Shown piece after piece: positions 17,985 to 25,378 of a stretch of 64,000 nucleotides of DNA. Within the stretch, counting starts at the first letter, position 1. Every line of letters begins with the position of its first letter. A model generated the notes under the pieces. It worked only from the letters and a program-made list of their open reading frames with translations, ran no database searches and was not told where the DNA came from. The position numbers and the translations under genes were made by a program. The stretch covers positions 2,974,001-3,038,000 of the forward strand of contig NZ_CP076135.1 of assembly GCF_018736105.1 (NCBI RefSeq), in the 5' to 3' direction. This stretch comes from Bradyrhizobium sediminis (lineage in GTDB: Bacteria > Pseudomonadota > Alphaproteobacteria > Rhizobiales > Xanthobacteraceae).

Positions 17985-18575
17985 ATGCGGATTACCCTCG
18001 TCGGCTCCCGCCATTTCGGCGTCACGACCCTGAACATGCTGCGCCAGCACGGCGTCGATATCGTCAGGGTGGTGGTCGCCGATGCCGAGGACCGGCTTGC
18101 CGCCGCCGCCAAGGCGGCGGGGATCGAGGTCATCGTGCAGGCCGATCCCAGGCTCGTGGTCGCCTCGGAGATCGCAGCGGGTACCGACCTGATCGTGACC
18201 GCGCACAGCCACGCCCGCATCGGCGAGGACGCGCTGGCCGCGGCCAGGTTCGGCGGCATCGGCTACCACCCCTCGCTGCTGCCGCGGCACCGCGGCATCG
18301 CCGCGGTCGAATGGACCATCCGGGAAGGCGATCCGATCGCCGGCGGCACCGTCTACCATCTCGCCGACCGCATGGACGCCGGTGCGATCGCCGCGCAGGA
18401 ATGGTGCTTCGTCAAAAAGGGCGAAACGGCGCGCGAATTGTGGGAACGCGCCCTGGCGCCGCTCGGCCAGAAGCTGCTGGCCGAGGTCATCGACTACGCC
18501 AAGGCCCACCACGCCCTGCCGGCCAAACCGCAGGACGAGCAGTTCGCGACCAACGCCCCGAATCTACCAAAGTAA
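17985..18575 (+). CDS. Formyltransferase-family protein (Fmt/PurN-like, atypical active site)
   Basis: 196 residues from MRITLVGSRHFGV. It has the nucleotide-fold start and the signature HPSLLPRHRG of N10-formyl-tetrahydrofolate-dependent transferases, plus ADRMDAGAI with the conserved Asp131. In Fmt and PurN the motif before HPSLLP carries a catalytic Asn two residues ahead of the His; here the residues are Gly93-Tyr94-His95, so that Asn is Gly. The enzyme is also much shorter than Fmt and lacks its C-terminal tRNA-binding domain. It may formylate a small amine such as an amino sugar, or be inactive; the sequence does not decide. Confidence 0.75.
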   Translation: MRITLVGSRHFGVTTLNMLRQHGVDIVRVVVADAEDRLAAAAKAAGIEVIVQADPRLVVASEIAAGTDLIVTAHSHARIGEDALAAARFGGIGYHPSLLPRHRGIAAVEWTIREGDPIAGGTVYHLADRMDAGAIAAQEWCFVKKGETARELWERALAPLGQKLLAEVIDYAKAHHALPAKPQDEQFATNAPNLPK

Positions 18576-18746
18576 TATTTTACCGGCAACGGTGGCCATT
18601 CGGAACAAATTCCGCTCCCGCAGCGGAATAAATCCGTCCATTAACCATCTGATATAATTGGTAATTTTTTCACTATCGCGATGCAGCAAATTTTGAACAC
18701 ATTGTACGTGAATAAGCCGCTCATCACACACACGGGGATTTGATTT

Positions 18747-19100
18747 ATGCGCCACAATCGCATTCGCGCCGCTTTTTTCGCCTTCGCCGCTGCAGGCGCC
18801 CTCGGCGCCGCTCCGGCCACGGCCGCCGACAACTCATATGACGGGCTCTGGAATGTCACGGTTGTGACCAAGAGCGGCAGCTGCGAGCCGAGCACCAGCT
18901 CCACCCTGACCGTGTCGGACGGCAAGGTCTCCGCCGGTGGCGCGCCCGCCGGAACCGTCGGCCGCGAGGGTCTTGTGCGAGTCTCGATCAATGGTGCATA
19001 TGCCAACGGCCAGCTCAGCGGCAAGACCGGATCGGGGAAGTGGAATGGGGCATCCGCGGGTGTACCGTGCAGCGGTCGCTGGGAAGCATCGCGGCAATAA
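18747..19100 (+). CDS. Small secreted protein of unknown function
   Basis: 117 residues. A signal peptide (MRHNRIRAAFFAFAAAGALG) ends near ATAADN. The mature 90 residues form a compact domain starting YDGLWNVTVVTKSGSCEPS and ending with VPCSGRWEASRQ; the two cysteines probably pair. The repeated Gly-Ser/Thr turns suggest a small beta-barrel. Similar proteins seem common in this lineage, but no function is known to me. The next gene overlaps its end. Confidence 0.7.
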   Translation: MRHNRIRAAFFAFAAAGALGAAPATAADNSYDGLWNVTVVTKSGSCEPSTSSTLTVSDGKVSAGGAPAGTVGREGLVRVSINGAYANGQLSGKTGSGKWNGASAGVPCSGRWEASRQ

Positions 19101-19608
19101 GCCGAACCCAACAACGGAATTCTTCGCGCTCACGCGACGGCTGACATTCGCAGCCGTCGCGTTTTTCTTGGTGGCAGCGTCCGGCTCCGCCGGCTATGCG
19201 CAGTCCGGGCCGTTCGCCGGGATGGCCGGCAACTGGTCCGGCGGCGGCACCATCACGCTGGACGACGGATCGACCGAGCGTATCAGGTGCCGCGCCAGCT
19301 ATGCCGTCGGCGCCGGCGGCAACGGTCTCAACCAGTCCCTGACCTGCGCCAGCGACAGCTACAAATTCAATCTCGCCAGCAACGTCATCGCCCAGGCCGG
19401 CACGCTGTCCGGGACCTGGAGCGAAAGCATTCGCAATGTCAGCGGCAACCTCGACGGCCGCGGTGGCGGCGGCAATTTTCAGGTCATGGCCAGCGGCCCC
19501 GGATTCACCGCGAGCATTGCGTTGACGACGCGCGGCAACAAGCAATCCGTCGTGATCCGCTCCCAGGGCACGTTCCGGGTGACATCGATTTCGCTGTCCC
19601 GCAGATAG
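19045..19608 (+). CDS. Secreted beta-rich protein of unknown function (start uncertain)
   Basis: About 187 residues if the ATG at 19045 (preceded by GGAAG) is used, which overlaps the previous gene by 56 bp. The natural signal peptide is further in (RRLTFAAVAFFLVAASGSAG, ending YAQ), so a later non-ATG start is also possible. The mature domain begins FAGMAGNWSGGGTITLDDGS and has regular Gly-rich strands and a Cys pair (RCRASY, LTCASD). It looks like a lipocalin-like or other small barrel. Tandem placement with the preceding secreted gene suggests a shared transcript. Confidence 0.65.
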   Translation: MGHPRVYRAAVAGKHRGNKPNPTTEFFALTRRLTFAAVAFFLVAASGSAGYAQSGPFAGMAGNWSGGGTITLDDGSTERIRCRASYAVGAGGNGLNQSLTCASDSYKFNLASNVIAQAGTLSGTWSESIRNVSGNLDGRGGGGNFQVMASGPGFTASIALTTRGNKQSVVIRSQGTFRVTSISLSRR

Positions 19609-19639
19609 CCTTGCCTCGCCGCGATCGGCCCAGCCAGAG

Positions 19640-19793
19640 CCATTTCCACCTCAGATGCTCCATCCTTCGAGACGCATCGCGGAGCCTGTCATCGGGCGCG
19701 CATTCGCGCGACCCGTTGGCGATGCTCCTCAGGATGAGGTCTCAGTCCCTCATGGTGAGGAGCGCGTCTTCGCGCGTCTCGAACCATGAGGCC
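19640..19793. repeat. Intergenic palindromic repeat, family A (copy 1)
   Basis: A mosaic of inverted words (CCTTCGAGACGC ... GCGTCTCGAACC; CTCCTCAGGATGAGG; CCCTCATGGTGAGGAG) matches a copy at 31661-31781 in opposite orientation, including the flank GCCATTTCCAC. Copy 1 carries about 35 extra bases in its middle. A related copy lies inside uvrA. Confidence 0.8.
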
Positions 19794-19798
19794 CAGAT

Positions 19799-20008
19799 CT
19801 AGCTGGTCTTGCCGCCTTTGGGCACCACCAGCCGGGCGGCGGTTTCCTTCATGGTCTTTGCGATCAGCAGGGCCTGTTCCTTGTTCATCGCGAAATCCTG
19901 AACGCCCTTATGCGTCGTCAGCGAAAGCACCATGATATCGGGCTGCTGCTCGGGCCAGCCGGTGGCGAAGGCCGTCACATAGTCTGCGGATGTGGATCGC
20001 TTTGTCAT
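19799..20008 (-). CDS. Small conserved-looking cytoplasmic protein
   Basis: 69 residues from MTKRSTSADYVTAFATGW, with AAGGAAAA before the ATG. An in-frame TTG at 20026 would overlap the ridA stop codon. The chain (PDIMVLSLTTHKGVQDFAMN, then EQALLIAKTMKETAARLV) has an alpha/beta look without a signal or membrane segment. It follows the RidA gene by 14 bp and is probably cotranscribed. No family recognised. Confidence 0.6.
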   Translation of the reverse strand: MTKRSTSADYVTAFATGWPEQQPDIMVLSLTTHKGVQDFAMNKEQALLIAKTMKETAARLVVPKGGKTS

Positions 20009-20022
20009 CTTGGGATTTTCCT

Positions 20023-20421
20023 TCAAGCCTTCGGTACGAATGCGGTGACTTCGATCTCGACCTTGGCGCGCTCATCGACCAGGCCCGAGATGTAGAGCAG
20101 CGTCGAGGGCGGGAAATTTCGCCCGAGCGTCTCCTTCCAGGCCGCGCCGATTCCCGCTCCCGCAGCCTGGTATTCCTCGCGGCTGGTCAGGTACCAGGTC
20201 AGCCGGACGATATGCTCGGGTCCCGCGCCGGCCTCGCCGAGCAGCTTGACGATGCGTCGCAACGCCGTGCCGACCTGCGCGGCCATGTCGGGCGCATAGT
20301 CGCCCTTCTCGTCGCCACCGGTCTGGCCGGCCAGCACGATCCATCGGCCCGGACCATCGACGGCGACGCCGTGCGAAAAGCCGCGTGGCTTCGACCATTC
20401 GGCCGGTTGCAAGGTGAGCAT
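20023..20421 (-). CDS. RidA / YjgF-family protein
   Basis: 132 residues from MLTLQPAEWSKPRGFSHGV, with GGGGGA before the ATG. RidA features are the VLAGQTG strand, the HIVRLTWYLTS segment and the C-terminal PPSTLLYISGLVDERAKVEIE stretch read in two parts, which contains the usual P-x-S-T/R and E of the family. RidA enzymes hydrolyse reactive enamine/imine intermediates from amino acid metabolism. The residue aligned with the substrate-binding Arg appears as Ser/Thr (PPSTLL), so the protein may belong to a non-archetypal RidA subgroup. Confidence 0.8.
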   Translation of the reverse strand: MLTLQPAEWSKPRGFSHGVAVDGPGRWIVLAGQTGGDEKGDYAPDMAAQVGTALRRIVKLLGEAGAGPEHIVRLTWYLTSREEYQAAGAGIGAAWKETLGRNFPPSTLLYISGLVDERAKVEIEVTAFVPKA

Positions 20422-20619
20422 GAAGAGTTCCCCCGGAATTGATTTCACCCGCTCCTTAGCACCGTTTATGCGGGCTCTCCCACCCCCGATTTCGGCGCCG
20501 CGCATCACTGCATCGGCATATTTGCGCGTTGCATATTCGCCAGATGTCGCCGATACCGGCCTGCCCTCACCGTCTCTATGCGCCGCGCGCCGCGCGGGAT
20601 GCCTGGCAATCACATAACG

Positions 20620-21495
20620 ATGGACCGAACCCCTTCCATACCAAGGGCCGCGCTGTGGATGGCCGGATGGCTCGCTTTGATGCTGATCGTGGCGGTGGCC
20701 GGCCGCGAGACGACGCGCGAACTGAACGTGTTCCAGATCATGGAGGTGCGCTCGGTCCTCGGCTTCCTGATGCTGTACCCGCTGATCCGCCGCGCCGGCG
20801 GCTTTGCGGCCATGAAGACGTCGCGGCCGCTGCAGCATGTCGCGCGCAATCTCATTCACTACGGCGCGCAGCTCGGCTGGTTCTTCGCGCTGACGCTGAT
20901 TCCGCTCGGTCAGGTGGTGTCGATCGAATTCACCATGCCGATCTGGACCGCGATTCTCGCCGCGGCCTTTCTCGGCGAGCGCATGACGGTGTGGAAGGTG
21001 GCCGCCATCGTGCTCGGGATCGTCGGCGTCATCGTCATCGTGCGGCCCTCGACCGGCGAGATCAATCCGGGCCAGTTGATCGCGCTCGCCGCGGCGGTCG
21101 GATTCGGCATCTCCATCGCCATGGTCAAGTCGCTGACCCGCACCGAAAATACCCTCGCCATCATCTTCTGGATGCTGGCGGTGCAGTCGGCGGCCGGATT
21201 CTTGCCGTCGATCCATGTCTGGATTTGGCCGTCGGCCTGGGCCTGGGGCTGGATCGTGGTGATCGCATTCTGCGGCACGTTCTCACATTACTGCATGGCG
21301 CGCGCGATGCTGCACGCCGATGCGACGGTCGTGATCCCGATGGATTTCCTGCGGGTGCCGCTTTCCGCCGCCGCCGGCTGGCTGATCTATTCGGAGCGGC
21401 TCGACATGTTCACCGTGCTCGGCGCCTCGCTGATCCTCGCCGGCAATCTGTTGAACCTGAAAGCGCCAGCATCGGTTGCCGCGCGCGCAACCTGA
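20620..21495 (+). CDS. EamA-family (DMT) membrane transporter
   Basis: 291 residues from MDRTPSIPRAALWMAGWL; an upstream in-frame ATG at 20578 is less likely. Ten hydrophobic helices can be drawn in two EamA repeats; the second repeat includes PMDFLRVPLSAAAGWLIYSE, a hallmark of the family, and the first has SIEFTMPIWTAILAAAFLGE. These carriers export or import small metabolites across the inner membrane. Substrate unknown; no linked enzyme points to one. Confidence 0.85.
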   Translation: MDRTPSIPRAALWMAGWLALMLIVAVAGRETTRELNVFQIMEVRSVLGFLMLYPLIRRAGGFAAMKTSRPLQHVARNLIHYGAQLGWFFALTLIPLGQVVSIEFTMPIWTAILAAAFLGERMTVWKVAAIVLGIVGVIVIVRPSTGEINPGQLIALAAAVGFGISIAMVKSLTRTENTLAIIFWMLAVQSAAGFLPSIHVWIWPSAWAWGWIVVIAFCGTFSHYCMARAMLHADATVVIPMDFLRVPLSAAAGWLIYSERLDMFTVLGASLILAGNLLNLKAPASVAARAT

Positions 21496-21543
21496 GCGGT
21501 TCAGCGCCGGCCGGTGCTTTTTTCGGACCGCTCGCGCCGGATT

Positions 21544-21557
21544 GTGATCTAGATCAC
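21544..21557. promoter_or_regulatory. CRP/FNR-like palindrome
   Basis: GTGATCTAGATCAC is a perfect 14-bp palindrome in the form TGTGA-N6-TCAC. It lies 160 bp ahead of the caspase-like gene and just after the EamA stop. Members of the CRP/FNR family bind such sites; which one is not decidable here. Confidence 0.4.
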
Positions 21558-21718
21558 GCAAGCGCGGATGCCGGCTTGCTACCGTTGATTCCGCCGGACG
21601 ACCATCGCCGAAAATTGGGCAAGGGCTCAATTTTTTGTGGCACGAAGCATGGTCTTTTCGTGTAAACTTGCACGGCGCGTCGCTGCCTGAGACGCCCGAT
21701 TCCACTGGGGGATTTTTG

Positions 21719-23137
21719 ATGCGCTACCTCACCCTGATTCTTTCCCTGATTTGCATGGTATTCGCCGCCCAGTCGGCCAAGGCCGACCGGCGTGTCGCCT
21801 TTGTCGTCGGCAACGGCGTCTACAAAAATGTCCAGCCGCTGCCGAATCCCGCGATCGACGCCAAGTCGATGGCGAGCGTGCTCCGCAATGTCGGCTTCGA
21901 GGTTGTCGAAGGCACCAATCTGACCCGCGACAAGATGACCGAGCGGCTGCTCGAGTTCGGCAAGAAGGCGCAAGGCGCCGACGTCGCGGTGTTCTTCTAT
22001 GCCGGCCACGGCATCGCCATCAGCGGCACCAACTATCTGTTGCCGATCGACGCCGACATCAAATCGGAAATGGACGTCAAGCTCGGCGCCGCCATCAATA
22101 TCGACCTGACGCTCGAACAGACCATGGGCGACGCCAAGGTCAAGCTGGTGTTCCTCGACGCCTGCCGCGACAACCCGTTTGCCGCCAAGATCAAGTCGAA
22201 TGCCGCGACCCGCAGCGTCAACGTGCAGACCGGTCTTGCGGAAATGAAATCCGGCGAAGGCACGCTGATCGCATTCGCAACCGGTCCCGGGCAAACCGCG
22301 CTCGACGGCAAGGAAGGCACCAACAGCCCGTTCACCCGTGCGCTGATCGCCAACATCACGACACCCGGCGTCGAGATCCAGCAGGCGATGACCAAGGTCC
22401 GCGCCCAGGTCAACGAGGAAACCAACAAGGGCCAACTGCCCTGGGGACACACCAACCTGATCGGCGCGGTCTATTTGAACGGGGCTGCGGCGCCGGCGGC
22501 CACGGCCGCGGCTTCGTCGGCGCCCGCTGCCGTTGCCTCCTCCGGCAATTCGGACGTCGAAGTCGAGTTCTGGCGCTCGGTGCGGGAATCGAACAAGCCC
22601 GAAGAGCTCAACGCCTACCTGAGCAGCTATCCGAATGGTCAATTCCGGTCGCTGGCGCTGGCGCGGATCGCCTCCCTGAAGGACAGTTCATCGACGGCGA
22701 CCCGCAACCTCACCGCCGGCATCGATCCCGCAACGTTCAAGGACGAAGCCAATCAGACCACCGAAGACCAGATCGGCCTCGACAAGGGCCAGCGCCGCGA
22801 CGTGCAGCGCCGGCTCAACGGTCTCGGCTTCGACACCAAGGTGACCGGCAAGTTCGACGACTCGACCCGCGCGGTGATCACGCGCTGGCAGGCCGCCCGC
22901 GGCTATCCCAAGAGCGGCTACCTCAACAGGTTGCAGCACAAGGCGCTGCTGACGGAAATCGTCGCCGCGGTGCCGACCGCCTCCAGCGATTCCGATGAGA
23001 AGCCGGTCCGCCGCGCGCAGCCGCAGCGGAGCAGCGGAGGCAGCGCCCCCGCCCCGCAGCGTAGCGGCGGCGATCCCGGTGCAGCCTTCGTCGGCGGCGT
23101 GGTCGGCGGCATGGTGGGCGGCATGTTCCGTCGCTGA
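21719..23137 (+). CDS. Secreted caspase-like (peptidase C14) protein with peptidoglycan-binding domain
   Basis: 472 residues from MRYLTLILSLICMVFAAQSA, with GGGGGA before the ATG. After the signal peptide comes a caspase-fold domain (about 22-270) with the catalytic dyad His97 in FYAGHGIA and Cys149 in FLDACRDNPF. A linker (about 300-350) has the motif ELNAYLSSYPNGQFRSLAL. A peptidoglycan-binding-1-like repeat follows (about 362-425: RRDVQRRLNGLGFDTKVTG). The tail is Gly-rich (AAFVGGVVGGMVGGMF). Bacterial metacaspase relatives (orthocaspases) cleave after Arg/Lys; this one is probably exported and cell-wall associated. The substrate is unknown. Confidence 0.88.
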   Translation: MRYLTLILSLICMVFAAQSAKADRRVAFVVGNGVYKNVQPLPNPAIDAKSMASVLRNVGFEVVEGTNLTRDKMTERLLEFGKKAQGADVAVFFYAGHGIAISGTNYLLPIDADIKSEMDVKLGAAINIDLTLEQTMGDAKVKLVFLDACRDNPFAAKIKSNAATRSVNVQTGLAEMKSGEGTLIAFATGPGQTALDGKEGTNSPFTRALIANITTPGVEIQQAMTKVRAQVNEETNKGQLPWGHTNLIGAVYLNGAAAPAATAAASSAPAAVASSGNSDVEVEFWRSVRESNKPEELNAYLSSYPNGQFRSLALARIASLKDSSSTATRNLTAGIDPATFKDEANQTTEDQIGLDKGQRRDVQRRLNGLGFDTKVTGKFDDSTRAVITRWQAARGYPKSGYLNRLQHKALLTEIVAAVPTASSDSDEKPVRRAQPQRSSGGSAPAPQRSGGDPGAAFVGGVVGGMVGGMFRR

Positions 23138-23168
23138 TCGTCCGGTCCAGGGCCATCACATCAACCAG

Positions 23169-23199
23169 CAAAAAGCCCGGCTCGTGCCAGGCTTTTTAG
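23169..23199. terminator. Bidirectional terminator between caspase-like gene and next gene
   Basis: AAAAAGCCCGGC / GCCAGGCTTTTT forms a stem with one mismatch around TCGT, flanked by A- and T-runs. The minus-strand gene's stop codon (23196-23198) lies inside its right end. Confidence 0.75.
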
Positions 23200-23570
23200 T
23201 TCACGGCTCGCGGCAATCTCGTGCACTCGGCGTGCCCTTCCCGCAGCTTCACCATCTTGTCGCCGCCGCCCGACGTCAGCCGGCACATCTGCACTTCCTT
23301 GCCGGCCGGAACCGGCTTGGCGCAGGTAATCTGCGGATTGTTGTTGTACTTGGTGGTCTGGAACCTGCAGGTCACGATGCAGGAGGCGTCGCCGGCGAGC
23401 GAATTCGTCAGCGTGATGCTGGCGATCTCGTCACCCGGCAAGATCACGCAGGAGAACGGCACCGGTTCGGCCAGCGCCGGCGCCGTCAGCAGGCCGGGCC
23501 CTAGCAGGCCAAGTCCGAGCCACAGCGCGACGAGCGGAACCGGTTGTCGGTCGGCCGGGCGCCGGCGCAT
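23196..23570 (-). CDS. Small Cys-containing secreted protein
   Basis: 124 residues from MRRRPADRQPVPLVALWLGL; a longer frame from 23666 lacks coding character ahead of this ATG. The signal peptide ends near APALAEP. The mature part has six cysteines (FSCVI, SCIVTCRF, ITCAKP, MCRLT, ECTRL), suggesting three disulphides in the periplasm. No family recognised. It converges on the caspase-like gene. Confidence 0.6.
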   Translation of the reverse strand: MRRRPADRQPVPLVALWLGLGLLGPGLLTAPALAEPVPFSCVILPGDEIASITLTNSLAGDASCIVTCRFQTTKYNNNPQITCAKPVPAGKEVQMCRLTSGGGDKMVKLREGHAECTRLPRAVN

Positions 23571-23607
23571 GGTCGCTTTCCGAGCAGGCGTCGCGGCAAA
23601 GCGCAGC

Positions 23608-23847
23608 CTATTTGCCCGCGGCCTTTCGCAAGGCGTCATTGATGCGATCCTGCCAGCCCGGTCCATCCTCCTGGAAGTGCTCGAGCACGTCCTGATCGAT
23701 CCGCAGCGACACCAGTTCCTTCACTCCCGGAAGCGCGGCCCTCTTCGGCGGCGCCTCCGGAACCTTGGTGGTGGTCTTCTTGAACGCCGCCTCCGCCTCG
23801 GTGCGTGCGTCGTTTAGGGTTCGCGGCCGTCTCGGCTGATCCGCCAT
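23608..23847 (-). CDS. BrnA-like antitoxin (no BrnT toxin nearby)
   Basis: 79 residues from MADQPRRPRTLNDARTEAEA. The C-terminal half, LVSLRIDQDVLEHFQEDGPG followed by WQDRINDALRK, is the ribbon-helix-helix style end of BrnA antitoxins, which bind DNA and their BrnT toxin. The expected brnT gene, normally just upstream, is replaced by cysK: the cysK stop is only four bases before this ATG, so the two are probably translated from one message. An orphan antitoxin or a repurposed regulator is therefore likely. Confidence 0.75.
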   Translation of the reverse strand: MADQPRRPRTLNDARTEAEAAFKKTTTKVPEAPPKRAALPGVKELVSLRIDQDVLEHFQEDGPGWQDRINDALRKAAGK

Positions 23848-23851
23848 GGCG

Positions 23852-24829
23852 CTATATCCCCTCGAACAGCGCCGTCGACAGATAGCGCTCGGAGAATGAC
23901 GGCACGATCGCAAGAATGGTCTTGCCCGCGTTCTCCGGCCGCTTGGCGATTTGCAGCGCGGCTGCGATCGCCGCGCCGGAGGAAATGCCGCCGGGAATGC
24001 CCTCGTTGCGCGCCAGCGCGCGCGAGGTCTCGATCGCGGTCGCGCTGTTGATCTTTATGATCTCGTCGATCACGGAGCGGTCCAGGATGTCGGGAATGAA
24101 TCCGGCGCCGATGCCCTGGATCTTGTGCGGGGTGTGCTGTCCGCCCGACAGCACCGGACTTTCCTCCGGCTCCACCGCGACCACCCGCAAGCCGGGCTTG
24201 CGCGGCTTCAGCACCTGCCCGACGCCGGTGATGGTGCCGCCGGTGCCGACGCCGGCGACGAAGAAGTCGATATTGCCGCCGGTGTCGTTCCAGATTTCCT
24301 CCGCCGTAGTGCGGCGGTGAATCTCGGGGTTGGCGAGGTTCTTGAATTGCTGCGGCATCACCGCGTTCGGCGTCGTGCGCACCAGTTCTTCGGCGGTGGC
24401 GATCGAGCCCTTCATGCCCTGGGCGGCCGGCGTCAGCACGATCTCGGCGCCGAGGAAGGCCAGCATCTTGCGGCGCTCGATCGACATCGATTCCGGCATC
24501 ACCAGTTTCAGCCGGTAGCCGCGCGAGGCGGCGACGAAGGCGAGCGCGATCCCGGTATTGCCCGACGTCGGCTCGATCAGCACGGTGTCGGCGTTGATCA
24601 GGCCGGCCTTCTCCATCGCGATGACCATCGCCGCCCCGATGCGGTCCTTCACGCTCGCCGCCGGGTTGAAATACTCCAGCTTGGCGAGGATGGTGGCGTG
24701 CGCGCCATGGGCTTGCGGCAGTTTGCGCAGACGAACGATCGGCGTGTCGCCGACCGCATCGACGATCGAGTCGAAAACCCGGCCCCGGCCGGGACGGTGC
24801 ACTGCACTCGTGGCTGACGAGGCGTCCAT
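23852..24829 (-). CDS. cysK: Cysteine synthase (O-acetylserine sulfhydrylase)
   Basis: 325 residues from [25 protein letters not shown] precedes this ATG, while an upstream in-frame start (24976) lacks one. Fold-type II PLP enzyme features: the Lys in [13 protein letters not shown] that binds PLP, the substrate loop [10 protein letters not shown], and the phosphate-binding [10 protein letters not shown]. It makes cysteine from O-acetylserine and sulfide in the cytoplasm. The C-terminus lacks the extra regulatory domain of cystathionine beta-synthase. It is followed at four bases by the BrnA-like gene. Confidence 0.93.
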   Translation of the reverse strand: MDASSATSAVHRPGRGRVFDSIVDAVGDTPIVRLRKLPQAHGAHATILAKLEYFNPAASVKDRIGAAMVIAMEKAGLINADTVLIEPTSGNTGIALAFVAASRGYRLKLVMPESMSIERRKMLAFLGAEIVLTPAAQGMKGSIATAEELVRTTPNAVMPQQFKNLANPEIHRRTTAEEIWNDTGGNIDFFVAGVGTGGTITGVGQVLKPRKPGLRVVAVEPEESPVLSGGQHTPHKIQGIGAGFIPDILDRSVIDEIIKINSATAIETSRALARNEGIPGGISSGAAIAAALQIAKRPENAGKTILAIVPSFSERYLSTALFEGI

Positions 24830-25089
24830 GGCAAACTCCTGTGCAAGCAATGTGTATGAAGATAGAAGCTGTTCCCTCATTAGGGTGAGCTTGAGGCGGC
24901 ATGCAAGCCGGAACTGGCTGCGCCAGAGTTTCGCTGCATTGCAAAACAGAAGCGCGGCCAAACAGCATAAAACCAACGCATTTCTGTTGCGACATCGTCA
25001 AACAGATCGGTATATGCTAAAGTCTAATTTGAGAGTGCAGCAATCTAATTTCAGAGCGCCCAAGAGGTCCAGATCGCAAGGAGGTCACG

Positions 25090-25305
25090 ATGCCAGCAGT
25101 CGCTGAATTCCTGCCGACCGTCGCGTCCAACCCCGCCCCGCGCGGCTGTGATTTACCGAGCTGCCCTGTCTGCGCCGATTCCATGGTGGCCGCCGAAGCT
25201 TCCGCCTACCTGTCGGACCACGTCATCAGCTATCTCTGGACCTGCGACACCTGCGGCTACGGCTTCGTCACCAGGCATTCGGTCAAGAGGTTTGCCTGTA
25301 ACTAG
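25090..25305 (+). CDS. Small zinc-ribbon-like protein
   Basis: 71 residues with an excellent ribosome site (AAGGAGGTCACG) before the ATG. Two CxxC knuckles, SCPVCADS and TCDTCGYGF, lie about 27 residues apart, as in a zinc ribbon. The chain ends RHSVKRFACN. Similar short zinc-ribbon proteins are scattered through rhizobial genomes; function unknown. The gene is transcribed away from cysK and has its own promoter region. Confidence 0.7.
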   Translation: MPAVAEFLPTVASNPAPRGCDLPSCPVCADSMVAAEASAYLSDHVISYLWTCDTCGYGFVTRHSVKRFACN

Positions 25306-25315
25306 GGCCTTGTTT

Positions 25316-25359
25316 GACGCGTTCGCTTGACGCGGACCGGGTCCCACCTCGCTCGAAGA
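25316..25359. repeat. Short repeat, family D (intergenic copy)
   Basis: The block with GACGCGTTCGCTTGACGCGG and CCCACCTCGCTCGAAG matches the one inside the PPC-domain gene at 47145-47192 (GACGCGTTTTCTTCACGCGA ... CCCACTTCGCTCGAAA), with scattered substitutions. It lies between the zinc-ribbon gene and tgt. Confidence 0.55.
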
Positions 25360-25378
25360 CTTTCTATGCGCTCACCTT

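Noticed and set aside
17376..18512. One 378-codon minus-strand gene
   Set aside because: Only the last 128 codons look like a protein (signal peptide, low-complexity, conserved tail); the rest is antisense to the formyltransferase.
20529..21665. 378-codon frame rich in Arg over the EamA gene
   Set aside because: Frame-shifted shadow of the transporter; no membrane helices or motif.
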